From Acidobacteriota bacterium (GTDB lineage: Bacteria > Acidobacteriota > Thermoanaerobaculia > Multivoradales > JAHZIX01): a stretch of 57,792 nucleotides of DNA. This document shows, piece after piece, positions 1 through 7,529 of the stretch. The stretch is from positions 1-57,792 of the forward strand of contig JAXHTF010000021.1 of the NCBI GenBank assembly GCA_034211275.1, given 5' to 3'. Numbering within the stretch: position 1 is the first letter of the stretch; each line of letters opens with the position of its first letter. Under the pieces are notes generated by a model that was not told where the DNA came from, did not search any database, and worked only from the letters and a program-made list of their open reading frames with translations. The position numbers and the translations under genes were made by a program.

Positions 1-81
1 GCCAAAACCTCTTTGCGGCTCAGCACTTCTGGCAGCCGTCTTTGCCGGGGCCGCGGCGGTAAATAAAAATCGGCGTTATGC

Positions 82-507
82 TTGAGAAAGCCGCGGAGGC
101 CGGTAGTGCGGCGCGGCGCCCCGACGGGTTATGACACCGACACCTGGGAGAACCTCATCGGCGTGACCAAGGCCTGGGGCCAGGTGCAGGTTTCCGCTCT
201 GGGATCCGACGGCTGTCAGGCTTCGTTCTCTGCCGAGTTCACGTCGGGCGCCGCTTTCCCCTTCGTAGTGGAGCCGCCCAATGCGGAACCCACTGTCGTC
301 AAGACCTGCTTCACCAAGGAGGATTGCGAGTGTCGTCAAGGAGACGACACCAAGTCCAACAAGATGGAGTGCGGTCAGGTCTCCCAGTCCTACAGCGTTA
401 TCGGTCGAATCGGAACCCAATGGTTCGGGGCCGACATCACGAGCTATGGCGGCGTGGTCAAGGCTTGGGCTTGCGCTGACGGTCAGACCGGCTCGGGCAA
501 TTGGTGA
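82..507 (+). CDS. Small Cys-containing secreted-type hypothetical protein, 5' end uncertain
   Basis: I do not recognise this gene. The frame is open from just after a stop at 64-66 and codes for up to 141 residues. The first plausible starts are TTG at 82 and GTG at 106, and neither has a good ribosome binding site. From about residue 15 the translation looks like a folded extracytoplasmic domain: six cysteines (including a CFTKEDCEC cluster), many Gly/Ser/Thr/Val and aromatic residues. Frame 2 of bases 2-85 reads as a hydrophobic LLAAVFAGAAAV stretch typical of a signal peptide and ends where this frame begins. The true gene may therefore start left of the window and be frameshifted here, or the two may be unrelated. 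It is followed by a hairpin at 584-627. Confidence 0.4.
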   Translation: MRKPRRPVVRRGAPTGYDTDTWENLIGVTKAWGQVQVSALGSDGCQASFSAEFTSGAAFPFVVEPPNAEPTVVKTCFTKEDCECRQGDDTKSNKMECGQVSQSYSVIGRIGTQWFGADITSYGGVVKAWACADGQTGSGNW

Positions 508-583
508 TTCTCAGCTCACCGATGCCGCCACCGGTCGGCTTGGGAATGCTCTAGGCGTTTCTTCAGCTAGATGATCGGTTATG

Positions 584-630
584 CGCCCGCCGGGGTCCGA
601 GGGACTTTCCTTTGACTCCGGCGGGCGTTG
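584..630. terminator. Probable transcription terminator hairpin
   Basis: Perfect 10-bp GC stem, CGCCCGCCGG at 584-593 pairing with CCGGCGGGCG at 618-627, with a 24-nt loop. It lies between the 82-507 gene and the convergent aminotransferase gene ending at 650. The following bases are only weakly T-rich, so Rho-independent activity is plausible but not certain. Confidence 0.45.
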
Positions 631-649
631 TTGCGTTGCGCAAGATTCC

Positions 650-1585
650 TCAGACCAGGAAAGGCTCGCCTTCGCTGGCCACCCGCCGCTGGAAGAGCTC
701 CTGGAGCCGGCGGGTTATGGAGCCGGGAGAGCCGTCGCCGATCTCCCGGTCGTCGATTTCCAGCACCGGCGAGAGCTCCCCCATGGTGCCGGTGGTGAAG
801 ACCTCGTCGGCGGTGTAGAGCTCGCTGGGGGTGATGTGGCGCTCGAAGGTGGGGATGCCGTCGGCGCGGGCCAGCTCGAGGACCACCCGGCGGGTGATTC
901 CCGGCAGGCAGCTCTCGGCGGCGGGGGTGTGGAGCTCGTCCTGGCGGATGAGGAAGAGGTTGGTGGCGTTGGTTTCGGAGACGAATCCGTGGAGGTCGAG
1001 CATCACAGCGTCGTCGACTCCGGCGGCGTTGGCCTCGATCTTCGCCAGGATGTTGTTGAGTAGATTGTTGTGATGGATCTTCGAGTCCAGGCATTGGGGC
1101 GAGTTGCGGCGTACCGACGAGGTGATGAGGCGGATGCCTTCGGCGTCGTAGACCGGCGGCTTCCACTCCGCCAGCACGATCAAACAGCACCCCGCCCGGT
1201 TGAACCGCGGGCTCATGCCGGAGGTGACCTTGGGGCCGCGGGTGAGGGTCAGGCGCACGTGAGCGCCGTTGTCCATGCCGTTGGCCTTGAGGGTGGTGAA
1301 GAGGGCGCGGACGACTTGCTCGCGGCTGGGCACGCCGGCGAAGGCGAGGGCGTGGGCGGAGGCGAAGAGGCGGTCCAGGTGGGCGTCGAGCTGGAAAATG
1401 CGTCCCGAGTACACCCGCAGCCCCTCCCACACCGCGTCGCCGCCCTGCACCACGCTGTCGAAGACCGAGACCTTGGCTTCGGACCGGGGTACCAGGCCAT
1501 CGCCAATGTAGACGAGGATCTCGGCGTTGCGGGGGTCGGGGAGCTCTTGGGGTTCGTATTCGCGCATCGTCGGGTCTGCCTTCAT
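650..1585 (-). CDS. ilvE: Class IV aminotransferase, branched-chain amino acid type
   Basis: A fold-type IV PLP aminotransferase of 311 residues, the usual length for IlvE, which interconverts branched-chain amino acids and 2-oxo acids in the cytoplasm. Visible signatures: the N-terminal VSVFDSVVQGGDAVWEGLR segment near residues 40-58 (family equivalent of the 'GxxVFEGIR' motif), a Lys in SKIHHNN (about residue 165) that fits the PLP-binding lysine, and VSETNATNLFLI matching the ExxxxNxF cofactor-loop motif. ATG at 1585 is used; a second ATG six codons later is possible. It lies 17 bp downstream of a sulfotransferase-like gene on the same strand, so the two are probably cotranscribed. D-amino acid transaminase or aminodeoxychorismate lyase are related alternatives, but the length and motifs favour the BCAT group. 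Confidence 0.85.
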   Translation of the reverse strand: MKADPTMREYEPQELPDPRNAEILVYIGDGLVPRSEAKVSVFDSVVQGGDAVWEGLRVYSGRIFQLDAHLDRLFASAHALAFAGVPSREQVVRALFTTLKANGMDNGAHVRLTLTRGPKVTSGMSPRFNRAGCCLIVLAEWKPPVYDAEGIRLITSSVRRNSPQCLDSKIHHNNLLNNILAKIEANAAGVDDAVMLDLHGFVSETNATNLFLIRQDELHTPAAESCLPGITRRVVLELARADGIPTFERHITPSELYTADEVFTTGTMGELSPVLEIDDREIGDGSPGSITRRLQELFQRRVASEGEPFLV

Positions 1586-1602
1586 TGATTCAGGAGTGGT
1601 GT

Positions 1603-2376
1603 CTAGTCGTCGCTGGCGGTGAGGGCCCGTTCCCGGAGCCGCCGGTAGAGTGGCCGGCAGGTCTCGAGCAATTCCTCCAGCCCGTTGGGCAGAGGCTCGG
1701 TCTTGGCCCGGTAGGGCTGGAAGCCGGTGGAGCGGTGCAGGCTGTGGTACCAGTGACGAGCCCAGACACCGTCTTCCGGCCGCGGTTGCGCAGGCCAGGA
1801 GAGCATGGCTGGTTGGAAGTCAATGCCCAGCCGCCGGCACAGCTGAGCCAGTACGCCCGGTGGGTCCAGAAGCAGGAGTCGGGAGTCGAGAACCGGCGGT
1901 TCCTGACCGCGCTCCAGCAGGTGGTCCAGGAGCTGGACCTGGAGGTCGAGGCCGGTGTCCCGCAGCTGGGGCCGGGGTAGCTGGTTCACCAGGCTGGTGA
2001 GCACCTCCTGGGGTTCGCGCACCAGCAGCACGTGGACGCCGTGGTCGAGGAAGCTCCAATCCAATCCCGCCAGGTGGTGGGCCATCTGTTTGAAGAAGAT
2101 CACCGGCCGATCCCGGGGAGCCAGGATGTCCCGGCGGACCACGGTCTCGGCGTCGGAGGTCATGGTCGCCAGCACTTCCTTCCGTCCCGGATGGGGGGCG
2201 CCGGTGAGCTCCAGGTAGTGGGCGTAGAAGGGCTCGTCCACCACCCGGGTGTCGTCCCGTTGGGCGAAGGAGTACATCAAGGCGGTGGAGATATTTCGCG
2301 GGCCGGACCACACATGGATGCGTAGAGGGTGCTCGACCGTAAACCTCTCGACCGAGGACACTGTGCTGACGTTCAT
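1603..2376 (-). CDS. Sulfotransferase-family protein (BCAT-associated type)
   Basis: A 257-residue protein with an N-terminal phosphosulfate-binding P-loop-like segment, WSGPRNISTALMYSF, followed by a region with VVDEPFYAHYL. These are hallmarks of the sulfotransferase-like domain family (P-loop fold, PAPS-type binding). A second conserved region, VIFFKQMAHHLAG, follows, and DHGVHVLLVREPQEVLTSL resembles the 3'-phosphosulfate-binding R-S segment. An upstream in-frame ATG at 2391 exists, but a TATGCT -10-like hexamer at 2392-2387 overlaps it, so ATG 2376, ten bases downstream of that hexamer, is the preferred (possibly leaderless) start. It precedes ilvE by 17 bp. Related domains are found fused to aminotransferases in some eukaryotic proteins, so a joint role is likely. 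The substrate is unknown. Confidence 0.75.
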   Translation of the reverse strand: MNVSTVSSVERFTVEHPLRIHVWSGPRNISTALMYSFAQRDDTRVVDEPFYAHYLELTGAPHPGRKEVLATMTSDAETVVRRDILAPRDRPVIFFKQMAHHLAGLDWSFLDHGVHVLLVREPQEVLTSLVNQLPRPQLRDTGLDLQVQLLDHLLERGQEPPVLDSRLLLLDPPGVLAQLCRRLGIDFQPAMLSWPAQPRPEDGVWARHWYHSLHRSTGFQPYRAKTEPLPNGLEELLETCRPLYRRLRERALTASDD

Positions 2377-2639
2377 GGGCCGGATGAGCATAGCAGCCGC
2401 GGGCTGGTGATTCTTGGTGGCTTGGGTCGATCATCGCCGGGGCGCGCCGAAAAAGGCGGTTTTTGCGGTTTAGCGCTTGCAGTTTGGAGAAATTCGGAAC
2501 AAATCTTCCGTCTCGCGCGTCGTATAGAGATGTGGGCACCTCGAACCGCGGCCGACGGCTCCGTTTTCACCCGATGACCGGCCGGCGACCGCGCCCCCAC
2601 AGTTTGGCAACGTTGGCACCGGGAACGAAGCAGGGAGTG

Positions 2640-2861
2640 ATGGCTGGGCCTCGGTATCCGCGCATTCAGGTCTGCGTCCGCAGTCCGCATCCACTCGCGT
2701 TGATCAGCGCGGTGCGCCTCGCCCTGCGCCGCGCCGGCATCGACCGGCGGGAAATCCGCCGTTTCAGCCAGCAGGCTCTGGGTATGGATGACGCCGAAGG
2801 GCAGCGCCGCCTGTGCCGACAATGGGTCGCCGTCGAGGCCCCGTCGGAGGCCCGCGGCTGA
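2640..2861 (+). CDS. Small hypothetical protein (73 aa)
   Basis: I do not recognise a named family. ATG at 2640 follows a GGGAG-like element (overlapping GTG at 2637) and encodes 73 residues with a coherent pattern: a beta-strand-like RIQVCVRS, then amphipathic helices PLALISAVRLALRRAGIDRREIRRFSQQAL. A longer open frame extends upstream to 2463, but its sequence is unlike protein and it is not used. It stands alone between the divergent sulfotransferase gene and rluA. The stretch 2377-2639 upstream holds no other gene that I can see. A cytosolic regulatory or RNA/DNA-associated role is possible but unsupported. Confidence 0.5.
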   Translation: MAGPRYPRIQVCVRSPHPLALISAVRLALRRAGIDRREIRRFSQQALGMDDAEGQRRLCRQWVAVEAPSEARG

Positions 2862-2932
2862 CTCTTGGCAGCCCGGTCATCCACGATCCTGCCAGGATGA
2901 GATAGGCTCCGCTCACTTCTGGAGCCCTACTC

Positions 2933-3835
2933 TTGCCCCTTTCCACCCCCACCCGACTGCTCGTATTTCCGCCCCTCGTCGGCGAGCGCCTGGATCGATT
3001 CCTCGCCGCCGCCACGGCCCTGTCCCGACGCAAGGCGCGGGAGGCCATTTCCGCCGGCGAGGTGCTGCGCAACGGCCGGCCGATTCGCGTCCAATCCCGA
3101 GAGCTGGAGCTGGCAGACGTCATCGATGTGCTGCGTCCGCCGGCGGAGCTCGAAGTCCCCCCGCGTCCCGAGCTGCCGGAGATCCCCCTTCTTCATCGTG
3201 ATCCCTGGCTGCTGGTGGTGGACAAGCCCGCCGGCATGCTCTCCCAGCCGGCGGAGCGCCGCGGCGAGGGGGAGCTGGCTTGCGATGAGGCGGTGCGCCT
3301 GCAGTTGGCCGCGGCGGAGGGGCGGCCTCCGTTCCTGCGACTGATTCACCGGTTGGATCGGCTGACCAGCGGTGTCCTGCTCTTCGCCACGGATCGCCGG
3401 GCCCTGGAGCCCCTGTCCCGGCTATGGCGAGAGAAGCGGGTGCACCGCCGGTACCGAGCCTTGGTCCACGGAGTCCCTGCGTTGGACGGTGAGACCGGGC
3501 GTTTGGTCATCGAAGCCCCTCTGGCCAAGGTCCCGGGAGGCGGGTGGAAGTTCGAGGTAGCCGCCGGCGGCAAGGCATCCCGCACCGATGTGGAGGTGGT
3601 GGCCGCCGGAGACGAACGGTCGCTGGTGGAATGTCGACTGCTCACCGGCCGGACCCACCAGGTGCGGGTCCATCTCGCACACTCGGGGCATCCGGTGGTG
3701 GGGGATCGCCTCTACGGCGGTGGCGAGGCGCGCCGTCTCATGCTCCATGCTCTGGAGCTCTCCTTGCCCCATCCCAAGACCGGAGAGACGCTGACAGTCA
3801 CCGCTCCGCCGCCGCCGGAGCTCGAAGCGCTCTGA
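2933..3835 (+). CDS. RluA-family 23S rRNA/tRNA pseudouridine synthase
   Basis: A 300-residue protein with an N-terminal S4 RNA-binding domain (about residues 15-65, with LSRRKAREAISAGEVLRNGRPI) followed by the RluA catalytic domain. The catalytic motif HRLDRLTSG (about residues 143-151) contains the aspartate that attacks uridine. LLVVDKPAGMLSQP (about 91-104) and the C-terminal RTHQVRVHLAHSGHPVVGDRLYG are both diagnostic. It isomerises specific uridines in structured RNA. Which subfamily (RluC, RluD or other) cannot be decided from sequence alone. The only start before the S4 domain is TTG at 2933; no clear Shine-Dalgarno is visible. It lies 44 bp upstream of the FAH-family gene. Confidence 0.9.
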   Translation: MPLSTPTRLLVFPPLVGERLDRFLAAATALSRRKAREAISAGEVLRNGRPIRVQSRELELADVIDVLRPPAELEVPPRPELPEIPLLHRDPWLLVVDKPAGMLSQPAERRGEGELACDEAVRLQLAAAEGRPPFLRLIHRLDRLTSGVLLFATDRRALEPLSRLWREKRVHRRYRALVHGVPALDGETGRLVIEAPLAKVPGGGWKFEVAAGGKASRTDVEVVAAGDERSLVECRLLTGRTHQVRVHLAHSGHPVVGDRLYGGGEARRLMLHALELSLPHPKTGETLTVTAPPPPELEAL

Positions 3836-3879
3836 AGGATGGGTACCCTGACCTCGTCCCGGAACATAGAATCGCACCC

Positions 3880-4668
3880 ATGCTGCTCTATCGCTTAGGA
3901 CCGGAAGGTTTCTTCGCCGTCGCCGACGAGGACGGCCGGCTGCGCTATCTCCACTCGGATCCGTTGGAGGTCCTGCCCGGAGGCTGGGAGCTGGGTCGGG
4001 AGGTGCGGGACGAGGCGCCGGTGCCCATGGTGCCTGTGAAGCCGGGGAAGATCGTCGGCGTCGGGCGCAACTACCGCGCCCATGCCGAGGAGCTGGGCAA
4101 CCCCATGCCGGCGGAGCCGCTGCTCTTCCTCAAGGCCCCGTCCTCCATCGTCGGTCCCCGGGTGCCGGTGCTTTTGCCGCCGGAGAGTGGGCGAGTGGAG
4201 TTCGAAGGGGAGATCGCGGTGGTGATTCGCCACCGGCTACGTCGCTGCAGCGCAGAGGATGCCCGCTTGGGAATCCTCGGGATCACCGCCGCCTGTGACG
4301 TCACCGCCCGGGACCTCCAGCGGCGAGATGCCACGTTCGCTCGCGGTAAGAGCTTCGACACTTTCTGTCCCCTGGGGCCGGCCATCGCCGTCGGTGCGGA
4401 TGTGGAGGATCTCACCGTCACCACCCGCGTCGATGGCGAGCAGCGCCAGCACGGTCATGTGCGGGAGATGGCCTGGGGTCTGGTGGAGCTGGTGCGCTAC
4501 ATCTCCCATTTCATGACCTTGGATCCCGGGGATTTGGTGCTCACCGGCACGCCTGAGGGTGTCGGGCCCCTGGCCACGGGCCAGCAGCTGGAGGTCGAGG
4601 TCTCCGGCGGTGACCCGCTGGACAGTCCTATCGTGCTGGAAAATCCTGTCGAGGAGCTGTGCTCATGA
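3880..4668 (+). CDS. Fumarylacetoacetate hydrolase (FAH) family protein
   Basis: A 262-residue FAH-fold enzyme acting on 2-oxo/2-hydroxy-dienoate type substrates (fumarylpyruvate hydrolase, acylpyruvase or HHDD-isomerase class). Visible motifs: GVGRNYRAHAEE near residue 52, LFLKAPSS, the metal-binding E-x-E pair in VEFEGEIAVVI, the helix RDLQ, the GKSFDTFCPLGP segment, and the C-terminal LTGTPEGVGP loop. These are the standard conserved positions of the family. ATG 3880 is preferred: it is preceded at 7 nt by TAGAAT (3867-3872), a -10-like hexamer, and the longer open frame upstream overlaps rluA. The stop overlaps the next small gene by ATGA. The exact substrate cannot be inferred. Confidence 0.85.
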   Translation: MLLYRLGPEGFFAVADEDGRLRYLHSDPLEVLPGGWELGREVRDEAPVPMVPVKPGKIVGVGRNYRAHAEELGNPMPAEPLLFLKAPSSIVGPRVPVLLPPESGRVEFEGEIAVVIRHRLRRCSAEDARLGILGITAACDVTARDLQRRDATFARGKSFDTFCPLGPAIAVGADVEDLTVTTRVDGEQRQHGHVREMAWGLVELVRYISHFMTLDPGDLVLTGTPEGVGPLATGQQLEVEVSGGDPLDSPIVLENPVEELCS

Positions 4669-4829
4669 TCCGAAAACGCGCGATCCTGGCAGCCATCGCC
4701 GGGGCTGTGTCCATGCCGGCGCTGATCTTTGCCCGCGGCTATCCGTGGCAGCTGGCGGCGCCGGTGGCCGTTGCCGTGGGAATCTTCGTCTATCTCGCCA
4801 TCGGAACCGTCGACCGTATGCGCCGCTAG
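4665..4829 (+). CDS. 54-aa two-helix membrane protein
   Basis: A short gene starting at ATG 4665, overlapping the FAH stop in an ATGA arrangement, which indicates translational coupling. The 54-residue product has a basic N-terminus (MIRKR), a hydrophobic helix at about residues 6-23, a short GYPWQ turn, a second hydrophobic helix at about 28-47, and a basic tail DRMRR. It is likely an inner-membrane hairpin protein with both ends in the cytoplasm. I do not recognise a family. Its high hydrophobicity and positive-inside charge distribution support it being real. Confidence 0.65.
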   Translation: MIRKRAILAAIAGAVSMPALIFARGYPWQLAAPVAVAVGIFVYLAIGTVDRMRR

Positions 4830-5261
4830 CGAATCCCGCTGGTGGGCTGCCCCGAAGGTGGTTTGCCCGTTGGGGGCACTCCGACGGGAGCCCCCGCGGA
4901 GTCTTCTGTCAGCTCTCGGTGTCGTGCCTCGGTTCTTCGTTCTCAATCCCTCCCTTCTCTTCCCGCACTTGCCCTCCTTGCCACCTGCCTAGCGGAGGCC
5001 CTCGGCACATTGCTGCCTGCAGATTGTTACAAGATGTCAATTAGGCATACCAGCATCTTCTTGCTATAAAGAGTCCGAAGGTTTTCTTTATAACGGGTCT
5101 ACGCACTGAGGCCGCCCGGTTGTTCGAGTGGCGCAGTGGGAGCGTGCGGTGCTCAGTCGGGCTGAGCGCCTCCATCGGTGCATCGTTGGTCTGACGCCTC
5201 GGACGTTTCTCGCTGGTTTTTCTTTTGTTGCTCTTCTCCGAGAAGGAAGAGGGAGATTTTC
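4830..5261 (+). promoter_or_regulatory. Intergenic region with candidate promoter and 5' leader hairpin for the silk-like SLH gene
   Basis: No gene is visible in these 432 bases. An AT-richer core at about 5030-5095 includes TATAAA at 5065-5070 as a -10 candidate, with a poor -35 (TTAGGC at 5041-5046, 18-bp spacer). A predicted leader hairpin, GGTGCTCAG/CTGAGCGCC at 5148-5170, has a 9-bp stem with one wobble and loop TCGGG. A purine-rich ribosome binding site (AGGAAGAGGGA) immediately precedes ATG 5262. Promoter assignment is tentative. Confidence 0.3.
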
Positions 5262-7436
5262 ATGAGTCCGTTCCAAGACCATTCTGGAACCCGCCGGCAC
5301 CGCTCTGGTGTCCGACCTCAAACCTGGCTCTGGGGCAGCCTTGTCTGCTCCTTGGCTCTTCTGCTCGTATTTGCTCTGCCGGCGACCGCCCAGGTCACCG
5401 ATGGTGAATACGGCGACTCGCCGGACGGCATCATCGCCGGCTACGCGGCTCCCTACGATGCCGTGATCGGGAACTTCCCGACCAACTTCAACACTTCCAA
5501 CAGCCGCTACAGCCTCAACGGCGGCCACGCTCTGAGCGTCACCGACACCTGGTTGGGTCAGGTGGTCAGCCTGGAGCGCGGCGCTGCCGATCCCCTCGAT
5601 CCGGACCTGGTGGAGAATTTCGTCGACGACGACTTCGATGATGGCCTGGTGGGCGGCGTCTGCCCGTCCTCTTCCGGCTCGATCTTCAGCACGTATCTCA
5701 CCTTCGATGTGACCTTCGCCGCTTCGGCCACTGGCACCCGCTACATCAACGTGCTGCTGGACGCTGACGTGGACGGCACCTGGGACAGCACCAGCACGAC
5801 CGAATGGGTGGTTCAGGACTATCCCGTGGCGGTCAACCCGGGCAATACGGTTCAGGTCACCGTTGGTCCCTTCCCCTTCCCGTCTCTGCCCGTGGCTACC
5901 TGGATGCGCGTCGCCGTGACCAGCCAGACCATCGGTTCCGTGGTCAGCCTCAATGCCTCCGGCTGGGACGGCAGCGGTCAGTTCACTCTCGGTGAGTTCG
6001 AGGATTATCTGGTGGGTAACCAGCTCGAGTTCGTGGTCGAGGCTGCGGCGGCGGCGGAGGTCGCTCAGGCCCATGCCGACGCCATCGCCATCGCTTGGGC
6101 GGACGCCCAGGCCCGCGAGACCGCCATCGCCCTCGAGTGCTCGGCGGCCTCCGACTCGGCTTTCGACATCGACGTCGAATGGCAGAGCGCCGACGCCTTC
6201 GCCATCGCCGCTGCCGCCGAGTACAGCTCGGCCCTCTCCTTCGAGATCAGTGTCGCCAACGCCTGCGCCAACGCCCAGGCCCAGGCCAATGCGGTGGCCA
6301 GCGCGTGTGCATCCTGCGGTTGCGCTACCGCCTGTGCATCCAGCTCCGCTTCGGCTCAGGCCAGCGCCAACGCTTGCGCCCAGGCCGTAGCCGCTGCCGC
6401 CGCCTTTGCCCAGGCTTCGGCCCAGGCCGTCGGCGCCGCTCAGGCGAGCGCTGACGCCATCGCCATCGCCTTGGCTTCGGCCAACGCCAACGCCTCGGCC
6501 TGCGCCCTGGCCTACGCCGACGCTCAGGCCGCGGCTTCGGCTCTTGGCGTCGCCTGGGCTACCGCCGACGCCGAAGCGAGCGCTGCCGCCAGCGCCGTTT
6601 CCGCCGCCATCGCCGCCGCATGCGGTGGCGACGCGGTGGCCGCTGCTGCTGCCGTCGCCGACGCTCAGGCCGCGGCCAACGCTTCGGCCCAGGCCGCCGC
6701 CGGTGCCTTCGCGGACGCGGAAGCTTCCGCCAGCGCCTTCGCTTACGCTGACACCTACGCCGACGCCAACGCCGATGCCCTGGCGGTGGCGGTCACTCAG
6801 GTGAGCGCTTCCGCTGCGGCCTTCGCTTCAGCGCAGGCGACCACCGCCGTGGCGACGGCGACCAGCGCTTCGGCGCAGGCGACCGCCACCAGCCTGGCAC
6901 AGGCCTCTGCCAGCGCCTCCGCATACTGCTCGAGCAATTGCAGCTGCTGCGAGACCACCGGTCACGTGCTGACCCGGGCTTCGCTGGCGATCACCGCGTT
7001 GAGCGCCAAGCACGGCGCCGCCTACAAGCCGCCGGCGGGCACGGGTGCGTTCAAGGACGTCCCCAAGACCCATTGGGCCGGTGGTTGGATCGAGGCTGCG
7101 GTGCGCGAGGGTCTGATGAACGGCTGTGGCAATTCCAGCTTCTGCCCGGACGATCCGGTGCTGCGCTCGGAGCTGCCGGAAGTCGGCCTCAAGGCTCTGA
7201 ACGGTGCCAACTACAAGCCCATCGGTGCCTTGGGGATGTTCTCCGACCTGCCGCCCTCGGATCCGAGGAGCGATTGGGTGGAAGACGCCTACTCCCAGGG
7301 TGCAGTGGAAGGTTGCGGCAGCGGCAAGTACTGCCCCTCGCAGCTGGCCACCCGCGCCGATTCGCTGCGGGCCGTGGATGCGCTGTTCAAGCTGGATCGT
7401 GCGTGCCCGGTGGACACTACCCCCACCGAGCCGTGA
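5262..7436 (+). CDS. Secreted SLH-domain protein with silk-like Ala-alternating tract
   Basis: A 724-residue exported protein. Residues 1-44 form a long signal peptide (basic start, hydrophobic LVCSLALLLVFALPATAQ). Residues about 45-252 form a domain ending in GEFEDYLVG, which resembles the GEVED module of bacterial surface proteins. Residues about 260-556 are an extreme low-complexity tract dominated by Ala with Ser, Gln, Asn, Asp and Val, often with Ala at every second position. Cys-rich nodes (CASCGCATAC; CSSNCSCC) sit within it and at its end. Residues about 590-712 hold two SLH-like repeats (FKDVPKTHWAGGWIEAAVREGL, then FSDLPPSD...WVEDAYSQGAVEG with YCPS). A surface fibre or matrix protein anchored by SLH repeats is the best reading. 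ATG 5262 is chosen for its purine-rich RBS and fit to the signal peptide. A stem-loop at 7454 follows. Confidence 0.85.
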   Translation: MSPFQDHSGTRRHRSGVRPQTWLWGSLVCSLALLLVFALPATAQVTDGEYGDSPDGIIAGYAAPYDAVIGNFPTNFNTSNSRYSLNGGHALSVTDTWLGQVVSLERGAADPLDPDLVENFVDDDFDDGLVGGVCPSSSGSIFSTYLTFDVTFAASATGTRYINVLLDADVDGTWDSTSTTEWVVQDYPVAVNPGNTVQVTVGPFPFPSLPVATWMRVAVTSQTIGSVVSLNASGWDGSGQFTLGEFEDYLVGNQLEFVVEAAAAAEVAQAHADAIAIAWADAQARETAIALECSAASDSAFDIDVEWQSADAFAIAAAAEYSSALSFEISVANACANAQAQANAVASACASCGCATACASSSASAQASANACAQAVAAAAAFAQASAQAVGAAQASADAIAIALASANANASACALAYADAQAAASALGVAWATADAEASAAASAVSAAIAAACGGDAVAAAAAVADAQAAANASAQAAAGAFADAEASASAFAYADTYADANADALAVAVTQVSASAAAFASAQATTAVATATSASAQATATSLAQASASASAYCSSNCSCCETTGHVLTRASLAITALSAKHGAAYKPPAGTGAFKDVPKTHWAGGWIEAAVREGLMNGCGNSSFCPDDPVLRSELPEVGLKALNGANYKPIGALGMFSDLPPSDPRSDWVEDAYSQGAVEGCGSGKYCPSQLATRADSLRAVDALFKLDRACPVDTTPTEP
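6039..6929 (+). repeat. Degenerate Ala-X repeat-coding tract
   Basis: About 890 bases coding residues 260-556 of the SLH protein, made of GCC/GCT codons alternating with TCG/AGC, CAG, AAC and GAC codons. There is no exact tandem unit. The periodicity is a six-base (Ala-X) pattern with local irregularities, so it looks ancient and selected at the protein level rather than a recent slippage product. Confidence 0.7.
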
Positions 7437-7453
7437 TCGGCTGAAGTGAAGCT

Positions 7454-7524
7454 CTCGCGGCTCTCAAGCCGCGAGGCTCAACCCATGGCCGCCCGGGCAT
7501 TCGTGCTCGGGCGGCTCTGCTTTT
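7454..7524. terminator. Two adjacent hairpins, probable bidirectional terminator
   Basis: The first hairpin has a perfect 9-bp stem, CTCGCGGCT/AGCCGCGAG (7454-7462 and 7467-7475), with a 4-nt CTCA loop. The second has GCCGCCCG/CGGGCGGC (7488-7495 and 7508-7515), followed by TCTGCTTTT. They sit in the 93-bp convergent gap between the SLH gene and the TPR gene and can serve both. Confidence 0.65.
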
Positions 7525-7529
7525 GGGGC

